NCBI GenBank assembly: GCA_023424395.1
Contig: JAFADY010000020.1
Location: 62,001 to 126,000 of the forward strand
Length of the DNA stretch: 64,000 nt
Reading direction: 5' to 3'
From: Bacteroidota bacterium
GTDB taxonomy: Bacteria; Bacteroidota; Bacteroidia; Bacteroidales; Dysgonomonadaceae
The notes below the pieces were generated by a model, which saw only the letters and a list, made by a program, of their open reading frames with translations, was not told the DNA's origin and made no database searches. The translations under genes and the position numbers were made by a program. Positions within the stretch are counted from its first letter, which is position 1, and each line of letters starts with the position of its first letter. Shown here in pieces: positions 8,355 through 16,767 of this stretch.

Positions 8355-8699
8355 ATGAAAGATAACGATTGGAAGAAACGCTTCAACATTGTCTATTCCA
8401 CCAACCCCGATTACCATTATCAAGCAGAAGAGGATGCACAGGATGAAACCCGCCCCAAAGAAAAACAACTACTCCGTATTTCGCTCGATAAGCGAAATAG
8501 GAAAGGAAAAGCCGTTACGCTTGTAACGGGATTTTCAGGAACGGACGACGACCTGCAGGAATTGGGCAAACTGCTGAAAACACGATGCGGTGTGGGCGGA
8601 TCGGCAAAAGACAGCGAAATCATTGTTCAAGGAGACCATCGCGAGAAAGTGTTAGGCATTCTGCAAAAAGAAGGATATGCAAAGTCAAGGATCATTTAA
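8355..8699 (+). CDS. SUI1/eIF1-family translation factor (YciH-like)
   Basis: A 114-residue protein whose second half is the SUI1/eIF1 fold: KAVTLVTGFSGTDDDLQELG, then LKTRCGVGGSAKDSEIIVQGDH. The CGVGGSAKDSEIIVQGDH stretch is the family signature. In bacteria these YciH-type proteins are thought to influence start-site fidelity or to act in stress; their role is not settled. ATG 8355 is used because the region before it is noncoding in character and the family begins shortly after. The last 23 bases overlap the start of the helicase gene, suggesting translational coupling. Confidence 0.88.
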   Translation: MKDNDWKKRFNIVYSTNPDYHYQAEEDAQDETRPKEKQLLRISLDKRNRKGKAVTLVTGFSGTDDDLQELGKLLKTRCGVGGSAKDSEIIVQGDHREKVLGILQKEGYAKSRII

Positions 8700-11600
8700 C
8701 GAACAATACATTAATATCATAAAAGCATCGGCCGGATCGGGCAAAACGTACCGATTGACCGGCGATTATCTGAACTTACTGTTTTCGGGCGAGAATAATT
8801 ATCGCCACATTCTTGCCGTTACGTTTACGAACAAGGCCACCGATGAAATGAAATCGCGCATTGTGGAAGAACTGAACAAACTCTCGTCGGGCGCAGAATC
8901 GGGGTATTTAGCCGATCTGATGCGCGATTTCACGCTAAGCGAAGTGCGTGTGCGGCAAAAAGCAAGAAACATCCTCGAAACCATTCTGCACGATTACTCG
9001 GCGTTTTCCATCAGCACCATCGATAAGTTTTTTCAACAAACTATGCGCGCTTTCACCCGCGAAATGGGCTTGGCAGGCGGATACAACATCGAGGTGGACG
9101 AAACGCCCGTGCTCATGGAAACCATCGATTTGATGCTTGCCGAATTAGACAAACCGGAGAACAAAGCACTTTCGGAGTGGCTGCTGCTTTTCATGCAGCA
9201 ACAGATTGAGGAAGGCAAAAGTTGGAAAATCGACCGGCAAGTGCAGGAATTAGCCACCGAACTGTTCGACGAAACCTACAAATCCTTTTCGGACGAAGAC
9301 CACTCGAAGATACGCGATAAAGAATTTCTGCTGAATTATCAGAAAATGCTGCGAAAGATCGTCCGCGATTTTGAGAACGAAGTAAAAGAAACGGGTGAAA
9401 AAGGCGTAAATCTCATGGATCGTTTCGGGTTGCATTATTCCGATTTCAGTGGCGGAAGCCGCTCCCCGTTTTCGCATTTTGTGAAGTGGGCGAATCGGGA
9501 GATTAAGCCGCCCACGCAGACTTTCATCAAATTGGCGGATGATTTGAATAAATGGGTAACCAAAACTACCGCGCCCAACAAGCGTTCAGCCATTGAATCA
9601 GTCTATTTCGAAGGGTTGAACGAAGCGATAAAAAAAGCCGTTTGGCTTTTTCAGAACAACATTCACTACAATACTGCGTTGAGTATTCTCCGAAATTTTT
9701 ATACGTTGGGAATCCTTAACGACATCAAAAATCGCTTGCGCGAGCTGCAACAGGAAAATAACACGCTCTTCCTTTCGGACACAACCGAACTGCTCAACGA
9801 TATTATTTCCGACAGCGATTCGCCGTTTATATACGAAAAAACCGGCACGCGCCTCACGAATTATATGATCGACGAATTTCAGGACACATCGCGTATGCAA
9901 TGGCAAAATTTCCTTCCACTCATGCGCGAAAGCCTAGCGTCAAATAACTTCAACCTTATCGTGGGCGACGTGAAACAGAGCATTTACCGTTTCCGCAACT
10001 CCGATTGGCGATTGCTCGAAGAACAGGTTTCCGAAGATTTTCGCGCAGACAATGTTCTTCAACACGTACTCGACACCAATTGGCGAAGCGATGCCAATAT
10101 CATCCGTTTCAATAACGCATTCTTCGCGCGATCGGCTGCCCATCTGCAAAACAGTTATAGTGCAGATATGGATTCTATGCCGCCGAGTGAATTTAAAACA
10201 TACGCTTCAACCAAAATCACGGATGCTTATCAGCATGCTTATCAACTCGTTCCCGCAGAAAAGCAACACACCCAAGGGCAGGTAAAAGTTACTTTTTTGC
10301 CCAATGACAAAGAATGCGATTGGAAAGCCGATGCGTTGGAACGCCTTCCGATCGAAATTGAATCGTTGCAGGATCAGGGATTTGCGCTCAAAGACATTGC
10401 CATTGTGGTGCGGTGGAACAGCGAAGCCGCGCAGGTTGCCGGAACGCTGCTCAAGTACAAAGATGAACATCCTGAATCTGACTATCGGTACGATATTATT
10501 TCCAACGAAGCGCTCATTATCGGCAATGCGCAAAGCGTGAAAGCGGCCATTGCGCTTCTGCGCCATTTCCGAAACCCGAAAGACGAGACCCGAAAAATGA
10601 TGGCAGTGTACGAATTTTACCGATTTCATCGTAACATTTCGCCCGACGAAGCCATCGCTTTTTACCGCGAGGAGGCGCAAGGCGATTTTCCCGAAGACAT
10701 AAGCGCGCAGCTCAAAAATATGGCGTCAATGCCGTTTTACGAAATGGTGGAAGCGTTTTTCGCATTATCGGAACACGCTCTCAACGAAAAAGAAAATGCG
10801 TATGTGCAGGCATTTTTAGATATCATATTAAAATTCAGTGTCAATTCGTCAACCGACCTCAACCATTTCCTCGATTGGTGGGACGAAAAAGGCTGCAAAA
10901 AAACGCTTTTCTCTCCCGATGATCAAGATGCTATCCGATTGATAACCATTCACAAATCCAAAGGATTGGGATTCGATGCCGTGATCATGCCTTTTGCAAG
11001 TTGGCCCATCGACCACAGCCCCACGCTCACCGATATTATTTGGTGCAAACCCGCCGTGGAGCCATTTAACGCGATGAGCGTGCTGCCGCTCAAATATGGG
11101 AAAACGTTGGCGGATACCATTTTTCGCGACAATTATTTGGAGGAAAAACTCTTTACGTACATCGATAACCTGAATCTGCTTTACGTGGCGTTCACGCGCG
11201 CGAAAAACCGGCTGATCGCTTTCGCTCCTGTTCCAAAGAATCCCGAGAAAGTGAGTTGTGTAGGCGACCTACTCTGGAAGACGACCTCCGAAGCTGCTTC
11301 CCTGCCCCATTCCAACGAATTGATTGATTTGAACGCTTATTTCACCGAAAACGATTATAACAGAATTTTTGAGTTGGGCGAACCGGTGAAAAGGGGATTT
11401 TTGAAAGAAAAAAACGAAAAAAAGGCGCTTAAATCGGGAAAATGGCAGTCGATTCCTTTTTCCAACAGGCTGAAACTCCGCCTCAACTCCATCGGGTTCT
11501 TTTCCGATGACGGAAGCCGCGCTTACGGCACACTCATGCACGACCTGATCAGCCGCGTTCAGCGCATCAACGACCTCGCCAACGCAGTGGAGCAAAAAGT

Positions 11601-11937
11601 ATTGGACGGCGAACTACCCGAAAGCGACAGAGCTGCCATTCTGCACGAGTTAAACACCATTCTTTCGCTCCCCGAAGCGGCCGGTTGGTACTCGGGCAAC
11701 TATACCGTGCTCAACGAAACACAACTCCTGCACCCGAAATTCGGCTTTAGCCGACCCGATAGGGTAATGATTGGTAACGGCGAGGTTATTGTGGTGGATT
11801 ACAAATTCGGCGAGGCGGAAGACACAAAATACAACCGTCAGGTGCAGTATTACATGAAACTCATCGAGGAAATGGGTTTCCCCGAAGTGAAGGGTTTCTT
11901 GTTTTATGTAAAGCAAGGTAAGATCGTGCAGGTTTAA
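8677..11937 (+). CDS. UvrD/RecB-like helicase-nuclease (AddA type)
   Basis: Large (1086 residues) superfamily 1A helicase. Motif I is ASAGSGKTYRL at about 17-27, motif Ia follows at AVTFTNKATDEMKSRI, motif II is DEFQDTSRMQW near 408, then GDVKQSIYRFR, TIHKSKGLGFDAV and YVAFTRAKN in the expected order. The C-terminal segment holds a PD-(D/E)xK-type nuclease pattern (GTLMHDLISRV, then RPDRVMIGNGEVIVVDYKFG with conserved D and K). It is therefore the helicase-nuclease partner in RecBCD/AddAB-like double-strand break processing. AddB-like partners are usually adjacent, but none is seen in this window. The 23-base overlap with SUI1 fixes the start at ATG 8677. Confidence 0.9.
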   Translation: MQSQGSFNEQYINIIKASAGSGKTYRLTGDYLNLLFSGENNYRHILAVTFTNKATDEMKSRIVEELNKLSSGAESGYLADLMRDFTLSEVRVRQKARNILETILHDYSAFSISTIDKFFQQTMRAFTREMGLAGGYNIEVDETPVLMETIDLMLAELDKPENKALSEWLLLFMQQQIEEGKSWKIDRQVQELATELFDETYKSFSDEDHSKIRDKEFLLNYQKMLRKIVRDFENEVKETGEKGVNLMDRFGLHYSDFSGGSRSPFSHFVKWANREIKPPTQTFIKLADDLNKWVTKTTAPNKRSAIESVYFEGLNEAIKKAVWLFQNNIHYNTALSILRNFYTLGILNDIKNRLRELQQENNTLFLSDTTELLNDIISDSDSPFIYEKTGTRLTNYMIDEFQDTSRMQWQNFLPLMRESLASNNFNLIVGDVKQSIYRFRNSDWRLLEEQVSEDFRADNVLQHVLDTNWRSDANIIRFNNAFFARSAAHLQNSYSADMDSMPPSEFKTYASTKITDAYQHAYQLVPAEKQHTQGQVKVTFLPNDKECDWKADALERLPIEIESLQDQGFALKDIAIVVRWNSEAAQVAGTLLKYKDEHPESDYRYDIISNEALIIGNAQSVKAAIALLRHFRNPKDETRKMMAVYEFYRFHRNISPDEAIAFYREEAQGDFPEDISAQLKNMASMPFYEMVEAFFALSEHALNEKENAYVQAFLDIILKFSVNSSTDLNHFLDWWDEKGCKKTLFSPDDQDAIRLITIHKSKGLGFDAVIMPFASWPIDHSPTLTDIIWCKPAVEPFNAMSVLPLKYGKTLADTIFRDNYLEEKLFTYIDNLNLLYVAFTRAKNRLIAFAPVPKNPEKVSCVGDLLWKTTSEAASLPHSNELIDLNAYFTENDYNRIFELGEPVKRGFLKEKNEKKALKSGKWQSIPFSNRLKLRLNSIGFFSDDGSRAYGTLMHDLISRVQRINDLANAVEQKVLDGELPESDRAAILHELNTILSLPEAAGWYSGNYTVLNETQLLHPKFGFSRPDRVMIGNGEVIVVDYKFGEAEDTKYNRQVQYYMKLIEEMGFPEVKGFLFYVKQGKIVQV

Positions 11938-11950
11938 ACCGTTTTTTATC

Positions 11951-12120
11951 AGTAGGAAGAGCTCCTACAAGTGTAAGGAGATGATTGTAGGAAGCCGTAC
12001 AACAACTACAAGTGTAGGAAGCCGTACAACAACTACAAGTGTAGGAAACCACTAACGACGATGTTTCAAGTGTAGGAACCGATCCTACAGGTGTAGGAGA
12101 CAATACTACAGATAGGAATA
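11951..12120. repeat. 27-bp tandem repeat tract with GTAGGA hairpin units
   Basis: Positions 11987-12013 and 12014-12040 are two identical 27-base copies (GTAGGAAGCCGTACAACAAC then TACAAGT). Diverged copies sharing CTACAAGTGTAGGA or CTACAGGTGTAGGA lie on either side. CTAC and GTAG within each unit are complementary, so every unit can form a small hairpin. The tract fills the gap between the helicase and a broken nuclease gene. Spacing is irregular and there are no unique spacers, so it is not CRISPR. Confidence 0.75.
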
Positions 12121-12179
12121 TATGATGCGGGAAGATTTATTTGCTATTTTTGTAGAATAAATATATAAAGTCAATTATT

Positions 12180-12769
12180 ACGTCACTTCACAAAATTGAA
12201 AAACAACTAGATTTAATAAAAAAAGTTCCTTTTAAATTTGAGAGAGACTCAAACAATTGTAGAACGCAATCTTATAACCTTACTGAAATCAGACTTAATT
12301 AAATCTGAATTTTCTTTGAATAACTTTCGAATAGATACGCTTGCTTTCGATATGAAATCTAAACCTTTCGTAATCATTGAATTTAAACGCGATAAGAGTT
12401 TTAGTGTGATTGATCAAGGTTATGCATATCTTTCACTAATGCTAAATAACAAAGCTGATCTGCTAAAGAAAGTATCGAAACTATTTCTAAAAATAACGAA
12501 ACCTTGGAAATTATAAATAAAGAAGTCATTGTATTTACAGAGCAAAATCACATTCAAAAAGTAGATTCTGAATCTATTGAACTTTATGAGACCGTCAAAG
12601 AGAGACGATTAACATTAGACAATAACATAACGGTTCGACCTAAAAAACAAACCATCGGATTTAAAATTAAAAATAATATTTTTTTGTGATGTTGTTCTAC
12701 AAGAATAAGTTAAAGGTGTATCTGAATTTAAGAATCGGAGAATTACAAGCCTATTTAAACAGTCTTTAA
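12180..12769 (+). pseudogene. degenerate DUF5655-type PD-(D/E)xK nuclease gene
   Basis: Three frames together follow one protein family. The frame at 12183-12242 reads IEKQLDLIKKVPFKFER. After a one-base shift, ETQTIVERNLITLL continues through NFRIDTLAFD and FVIIEFKRDKSFSVIDQGYA, a D...ExK nuclease core. At about 12460 the sequence jumps from NNKADLL to ESIETISKNNE, missing roughly 60 residues relative to relatives I recall, and then runs to an early stop at 12687-12689. A last frame gives KLKVYLNLRIGELQ. At least two frameshifts plus one or two internal deletions are present, so the gene is dead. Family members are chromosomal nuclease-like proteins of unclear role. Confidence 0.7.
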
Positions 12770-12909
12770 AAAATAATAAAGAGTAATTCTCACAAATATT
12801 AATATATAACTCACCATAGTTATATTACCATTACTTGCATGCCCCATCGAACCTTTTTGTTATAATGAGTGTTTTATAGTAGATTTAGAACTCAAAAAAT
12901 ATTAACATT

Positions 12910-13230
12910 ATGGCAAAAAAAATCTCATTAACATTAGCAAGTGCAATGTTGTTTTTATTCGTTCTTGCAGCATGCAGCGGAAATAAAAACGAAACAGTGG
13001 AAAGTGGAACTTATACCGGAACCATTACGGAAGTAAATCCCGGTGAAAGAGAAATCTACGTGAAAACGGCAGACAACAAAACGTTGGAACTATACTTTAC
13101 CGATGCAACCAACCTTACACAAAACGGCACAGCTGTTGAGTTTTCGGCTCTGCAGGAAGGTCAAACCGTGCAGGTTACCGTTGAAAAAGTGGGGCAAAAA
13201 TTAGACCCGCTGAGTGTGGACATAAAATAG
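12910..13230 (+). CDS. small predicted lipoprotein
   Basis: A 106-residue protein with a lysine-bearing hydrophobic signal and the lipobox LAAC, giving lipidated Cys22. The mature part (ESGTYTGTITEVNPGEREIY and following) is short beta-rich sequence resembling a small OB-like or NEAT-free barrel, but I do not recognise a named family. It precedes the DUF2231 membrane protein by nine bases and is probably co-transcribed with it, which suggests an envelope redox or heme-related context. Processing would need Lgt, encoded at 27353-28255. Confidence 0.75.
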   Translation: MAKKISLTLASAMLFLFVLAACSGNKNETVESGTYTGTITEVNPGEREIYVKTADNKTLELYFTDATNLTQNGTAVEFSALQEGQTVQVTVEKVGQKLDPLSVDIK

Positions 13231-13239
13231 ATCGGTTGT

Positions 13240-13758
13240 ATGGAACAACTTCCAAGTATGTGGCGAACAGAGGCAATTCATCCTCTGTTCGTTCATTTTC
13301 CGATAGCCTTGTTGCTGATCGGATCATTAGTTTTGATAGTCCGCAGGACGAATCTTTTTGCGGCGTATACACCGCAACTCCATTTTACCGCGCTTTTGAT
13401 GCTTACGTTGGGGACTTTGGGCGCTTGGGCAGCGGTTATTACAGGAGAAATGGCGTATAAGGTTGTAGGGAGAACGTTGTGCGACCCCAGGGTTGTTCAT
13501 GCGCACGAATCCTTCGCTAAGATTACGGCTCTGCTGTTCACGGCAATCACCCTCATCGAATTTGCGAACAGCAAATACAAAAAAGGTTACTTTCTCAAGA
13601 AAAAGAACCTTAGAAAAATATTGGGGATATTAACTATCGTGTTGGCATTATCGGGGATTGCGACGATTTCTTACGTCGGCCATTTAGGCGGAAAATTGGT
13701 CTATCAGCAAGCCGCAGCCGTTCACGTTCCATCAGAAGATTGCGCGGAATTTGAATAA
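13240..13758 (+). CDS. DUF2231 membrane protein
   Basis: A 172-residue protein with four hydrophobic segments. The segment AIHPLFVHFPIALLLIGSLV carries the HPxxVHFPIAL motif typical of DUF2231, a family thought to bind heme through conserved histidines. A second conserved histidine pair lies in DPRVVHAHESFA after the second membrane segment, and YVGHLGGKLVY near the C-terminus completes the pattern. It probably acts in the inner membrane in electron transfer or sensing. It follows the small lipoprotein by nine bases. Confidence 0.85.
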   Translation: MEQLPSMWRTEAIHPLFVHFPIALLLIGSLVLIVRRTNLFAAYTPQLHFTALLMLTLGTLGAWAAVITGEMAYKVVGRTLCDPRVVHAHESFAKITALLFTAITLIEFANSKYKKGYFLKKKNLRKILGILTIVLALSGIATISYVGHLGGKLVYQQAAAVHVPSEDCAEFE

Positions 13759-13829
13759 AAAACACCTAATCGGTGAGTTATTACTACCTAATTTCTATTT
13801 CTTAAAACAGAACCTCCAAAAAATAAAAG

Positions 13830-14138
13830 ATGCCGTCACAGGAAATTTCAACCGGCGTTGTTCACGACGTTCCCAATGATTTAAAACAAGTTTTGCTTGC
13901 CCGTCCCGATGTGCTCGAAAAATGGAACAGCCTGACATCCATTGCGCGCAACGAGTGGATTTGTTGGGTAACTATCGCAAAAAAACCTGAAACCCGGGAA
14001 CAACATCTCATTCGTTTACAGGAAGACCTCCTGAAAGGCAAACGCAGACCCTGTTGTTGGCCGGGTTGCCCGCACCGCAACCCGAATGCGGCGAAATGGG
14101 TTAGAGAAGTTTTAACTTCACCAACTTTCCATCCATAG
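13830..14138 (+). CDS. YdeI/OmpD-associated family protein
   Basis: A 102-residue protein matching the C-terminal module of the YdeI/OmpD-associated (bacteriocin-protection) family: DLKQVLLARPDVLEKWNSL, then WVTIAKKPETREQHLIRL and LLKGKR. The WIexAKkpETRxxRI-type pattern is diagnostic. Longer relatives have an N-terminal DUF1905 domain that is absent here. A Cys-rich tail follows (RRPCCWPGCPHRNPNAAKW). The 3' end overlaps the convergent phosphoesterase gene by 38 bases. The biochemical function of the family is not firmly known. Confidence 0.75.
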   Translation: MPSQEISTGVVHDVPNDLKQVLLARPDVLEKWNSLTSIARNEWICWVTIAKKPETREQHLIRLQEDLLKGKRRPCCWPGCPHRNPNAAKWVREVLTSPTFHP

Positions 14139-15951
14139 CCGAAACGTACAACTCGTTATTGTTTGTCGGTAAAATCATATTGATAAGTCCCGTAGAAACG
14201 CGGTATTTCCACAAGAATGCGCCGTCGGAAGCGCGATAAGCGAAGATCAGCCCCTTATCGGTAGGCGCGTACACGGTTCCGTTCTTCTCCACCACGGGTG
14301 TAGGCGCCAATTCGTAACCCATATCTTCGCCCGAAGAAATCCATTTTATTTTCCTATCAACAACGGTCGCGTCAATGGCAAGAATCTGCCCGTCCATTGT
14401 TTTGGCGTAAACCGTGTTGCCGTCTTCCGAAACGCCGATGGATTCGCGCACGCGGTTTTCGGGGTCGTTGTATCGCCAAATTACTTCACCTGTTTTTTCG
14501 TCAAGAACCGTCATAAAGCGGTCGGGGGAAGCCAGATAAACACGTTCGTTCGTAATAACGGGAATCACCTGCGCGGGCGATAACATCCGGTTTGTGTGTC
14601 CGTTGTTCCAAATCCACTGCGGTTTTCCGGTTGCCGTATCAAGCGCGTAAAATTCGTTCCCCCAACTTCCGAAAAATAGCACGCCGTCTTTCACCAACGG
14701 GCGCGTAACCACGAAATTCTTCACACTGTCAAACGCCCATACAAGTTTTCCCGAATTCACATCCCAAGCGCGGCAGCGCCCATCGCCCCCGGCAACCATT
14801 ACTTTATTGTCGGCACAGACGGGTGATGAAACCACCGCTTTATCGGTTTTCAGTTTGTGTTGTAATTTCCCGCTTCTCACATCCAAACCGTACACGTATG
14901 AATCGGACGAAGCGCACCAAACCGTGTTTTTGTAAACGGTGGGCGTGGAATAGATTTTGCCATCGGTTTTGTACGTCCAAACGGTGATGCCGTTTTCGGC
15001 ATTTGCCGCTTTGATTTCTCCGGCGGTATTGGTGTAAATCAGTTTATCGTCTGCAAGAAACATCCCGCTTCCCATATCGCTTTTTTCCTGCACGCTCCAC
15101 ACTTCCGAAACAAACGGATGGTTTTGATTGACGGAATAATCGGGTCGCGGCGGATTCGTTTCCCATTTCGGACGTTGAGTTGTGGAATACGAAAGCCACG
15201 GTGAACGCGTTTCTCCCGAAACAATTCGTTCGCTCAGCAAAATGGAATCGGCAGTAACTTCGATGATGTTGTAGCCGCCAAAAGCCTCTTTCGCCCGAAG
15301 ATTGGAGCGGCACATCGCCGCATTTACACCTTCGAAATTCATTGCACGATTGTTGTGCCCGTGCCCGCAAAGCATCAGTTGCACATTGTACGGGCGCAGG
15401 GCATCCATCACTTCAAACCAGTTATTCAGCGAGTTGTCCATCGGATAATGGTTCACGTAAACGATGGGCATGTTTTTATCGGTTTCGGCGCTTTCATCGA
15501 AAAACCATGTCAGATTTTCGCGTGGAATCTGTCCGGGACTCATCCGCATATTCGGCCCCGAAGCCAAACCGATAAATTTGTAACCGCCATACTCAAAACC
15601 GAAAATTTCGTTACCGAAAACACGCAAAAAATCGTTCGTCCCACTTTCCGACCAATTGGAATCGTGGTTACCGGGAAGGATGTAATAAGGAACTTTCAAA
15701 TCGTCCAACAAACACTTTGCCGTTCGCAGTTCTTCGTACGAACCAAATTCGGTAACGTCGCCCGAAACTATAACAAAGGCGATATCTTTCTGCGCGTTAA
15801 TATCATTTACCGTGCGGAACAAATCTTCATCGTTATTGGGATTGCCAATGTGAGTGTCGGTAATTAGCGCGAATTTAAACGGTTTGGTTTGCTGTGCAAA
15901 GAGTGTTATCGCGATAAAAAATGCAAATAACAGTAGGTTGATTTTTTTCAT
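14101..15951 (-). CDS. secreted metallophosphoesterase with PQQ-type beta-propeller
   Basis: A 616-residue exported protein with a signal peptide (KKINLLLFAFFIAITLFAQ). Residues about 25-240 form a calcineurin-like phosphoesterase with the dimetal motifs TDTHIG, SGDVTEFGS, LPGNHDSNW, NHYP and CGHGHN in order. The C-terminal two thirds hold repeated PQQ/BamB-like blades (for example TVWTYKTDGKIYSTPTVYKN, KLVWAFDSVK, EVIWRYNDPENR, FLWKYRVSTG). The protein probably hydrolyses a phosphoester outside the inner membrane, with the propeller as binding or structural module. The substrate cannot be read from sequence. It is transcribed towards the YdeI-family gene. Confidence 0.88.
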   Translation of the reverse strand: MKKINLLLFAFFIAITLFAQQTKPFKFALITDTHIGNPNNDEDLFRTVNDINAQKDIAFVIVSGDVTEFGSYEELRTAKCLLDDLKVPYYILPGNHDSNWSESGTNDFLRVFGNEIFGFEYGGYKFIGLASGPNMRMSPGQIPRENLTWFFDESAETDKNMPIVYVNHYPMDNSLNNWFEVMDALRPYNVQLMLCGHGHNNRAMNFEGVNAAMCRSNLRAKEAFGGYNIIEVTADSILLSERIVSGETRSPWLSYSTTQRPKWETNPPRPDYSVNQNHPFVSEVWSVQEKSDMGSGMFLADDKLIYTNTAGEIKAANAENGITVWTYKTDGKIYSTPTVYKNTVWCASSDSYVYGLDVRSGKLQHKLKTDKAVVSSPVCADNKVMVAGGDGRCRAWDVNSGKLVWAFDSVKNFVVTRPLVKDGVLFFGSWGNEFYALDTATGKPQWIWNNGHTNRMLSPAQVIPVITNERVYLASPDRFMTVLDEKTGEVIWRYNDPENRVRESIGVSEDGNTVYAKTMDGQILAIDATVVDRKIKWISSGEDMGYELAPTPVVEKNGTVYAPTDKGLIFAYRASDGAFLWKYRVSTGLINMILPTNNNELYVSAMDGKLVKLKLL

Positions 15952-15963
15952 TGTTTTTATTAA

Positions 15964-16143
15964 TTCAGAGCTAAATCCTGTTTATGTTTTATCTTAGAAT
16001 CTCCGCCTTAAAAGGCAGAGTTAATCTGTACTATTTATTCCCATCTCACAAAAAATAACTGTTAAACTCTTTCTTTGGTCGGCAATAACTCCGTTCTTTA
16101 GGGCGGAGGTTAAGGCCGTACAAAGATACTGCTTTAGCCTTGA
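15964..16143 (+). repeat. left flanking repeat of the RAYT-like element
   Basis: This stretch is a diverged direct copy of 16577-16767. Shared landmarks in order are a GGCTAAAGCC-like motif, a CTCCGCC/GGCGGAG hairpin (16001-16020), GTTAATCTGTA, a TCTCA/AAAAATAACT block, an AACTCCGTTCTTTAGGGCGGAGGT hairpin near 16087-16110 split by its own loop, and CTTTAGCCTTGA at 16132-16143. The right end supplies the ancestral stop codon of the transposase. Confidence 0.8.
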
Positions 16144-16564
16144 CGAGCCTCAAAACCATAAGAAAGAATAAACTCCTCATATTCTTGTGTCCAAGTTTTC
16201 TTTTTATGATGTTCGCCTTGATTATGTATACCCTCACTTTCGGAACAACAGACTCGCTTACCGATACGGCAAAATATTCATCTGCCCACTCAAACTTCGT
16301 TTTCAGAAAGTTTTGTTTGTTCGTCCAAAAAGCCGATTCTCCTTTAATGAGTTGCATCGTTTTTGCAATGCTCATATCGGCATTCAATGCAAACAGACAA
16401 TGAATGTGATCTGTATGGCCACCAATGGTATCAATGAATATTTGTTTTTCTTTCGCGTTTTCTTTGATATGCTCAACGAGTTTTTGGCAAACATCATCAG
16501 TGAGAACAGATACGTGTCTTTTTGTTCCCCAAACTGCGTGAATCATTACTTTTACGTAAGACAT
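16134..16564 (-). pseudogene. IS200-like/RAYT Y1 transposase, frameshifted
   Basis: The N-terminal 110 or so residues match Y1 HUH transposases: VKVMIHAVWGTKRHVSVL, the HUH signature in GGHTDHIHCLFAL (H-I-H), and WADEYFAVSVSES. The catalytic tyrosine is expected in VYI just after. There the reading frame breaks: the plain frame continues as IKANIIKRKL, but the next frame reads HNQGEHHKKKTWTQEYEEFI and ends at 16134, the usual C-terminus. A loss of one TA from a TATATA run near 16225-16232 explains it. Without the shift the protein would be about 143 residues. Left unrepaired, a 172-residue protein with an altered C-terminus running into the repeat would be made (stop at 16046). Confidence 0.75.
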
Positions 16565-16576
16565 AATTTTTAGTTT

Positions 16577-16767
16577 TTCAGGGCTAAAGCCCGTTTGTAT
16601 TTCATACTTGAACCTCCGCCTTGAAAGGCGGAGTTAATCTGTAATATTCGTTCTAATCTCAAAAAAATAACTCTTAAGCTTTTCTTTTGGTCGAAAATAG
16701 CATTCTCCAATAACTCCGTCCTTTAGGGCGGAGGTAGATAAACAAAGTCACACGGCTTTAGCCTTGA
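16577..16767 (+). repeat. right flanking repeat of the RAYT-like element
   Basis: Direct counterpart of 15964-16143. It contains the GGGCTAAAGCCC palindrome at 16581-16592, the hairpin CCTCCGCCTTGAAAGGCGGA from 16613, the hairpin around 16713-16735 (ACTCCGTCC...GGGCGGAGGT), and CTTTAGCCTTGA at 16756-16767. It lies upstream of the transposase start and ends against the stop codon of the esterase gene. Confidence 0.8.

Larger units (their letters stand above)
15964..16767 (-). mobile_element. RAYT/IS200-like element with long direct flanking repeats
   Basis: An HUH transposase gene of the IS200/REP-associated type sits between two direct repeats of about 180 and 191 bp that are rich in short hairpins. 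This repeat-gene-repeat layout is what REP-associated tyrosine transposases (RAYTs) show. There are no terminal inverted repeats of a DDE element and no accessory tnpB. A related repeat without the gene lies at 49312-49440. The transposase is frameshifted, so the element is probably no longer autonomous. Confidence 0.7.

Noticed and set aside
11951..12120. CRISPR-like repeat array
   Set aside because: The units are tandem without unique spacers, the spacing is irregular and no cas gene is near.
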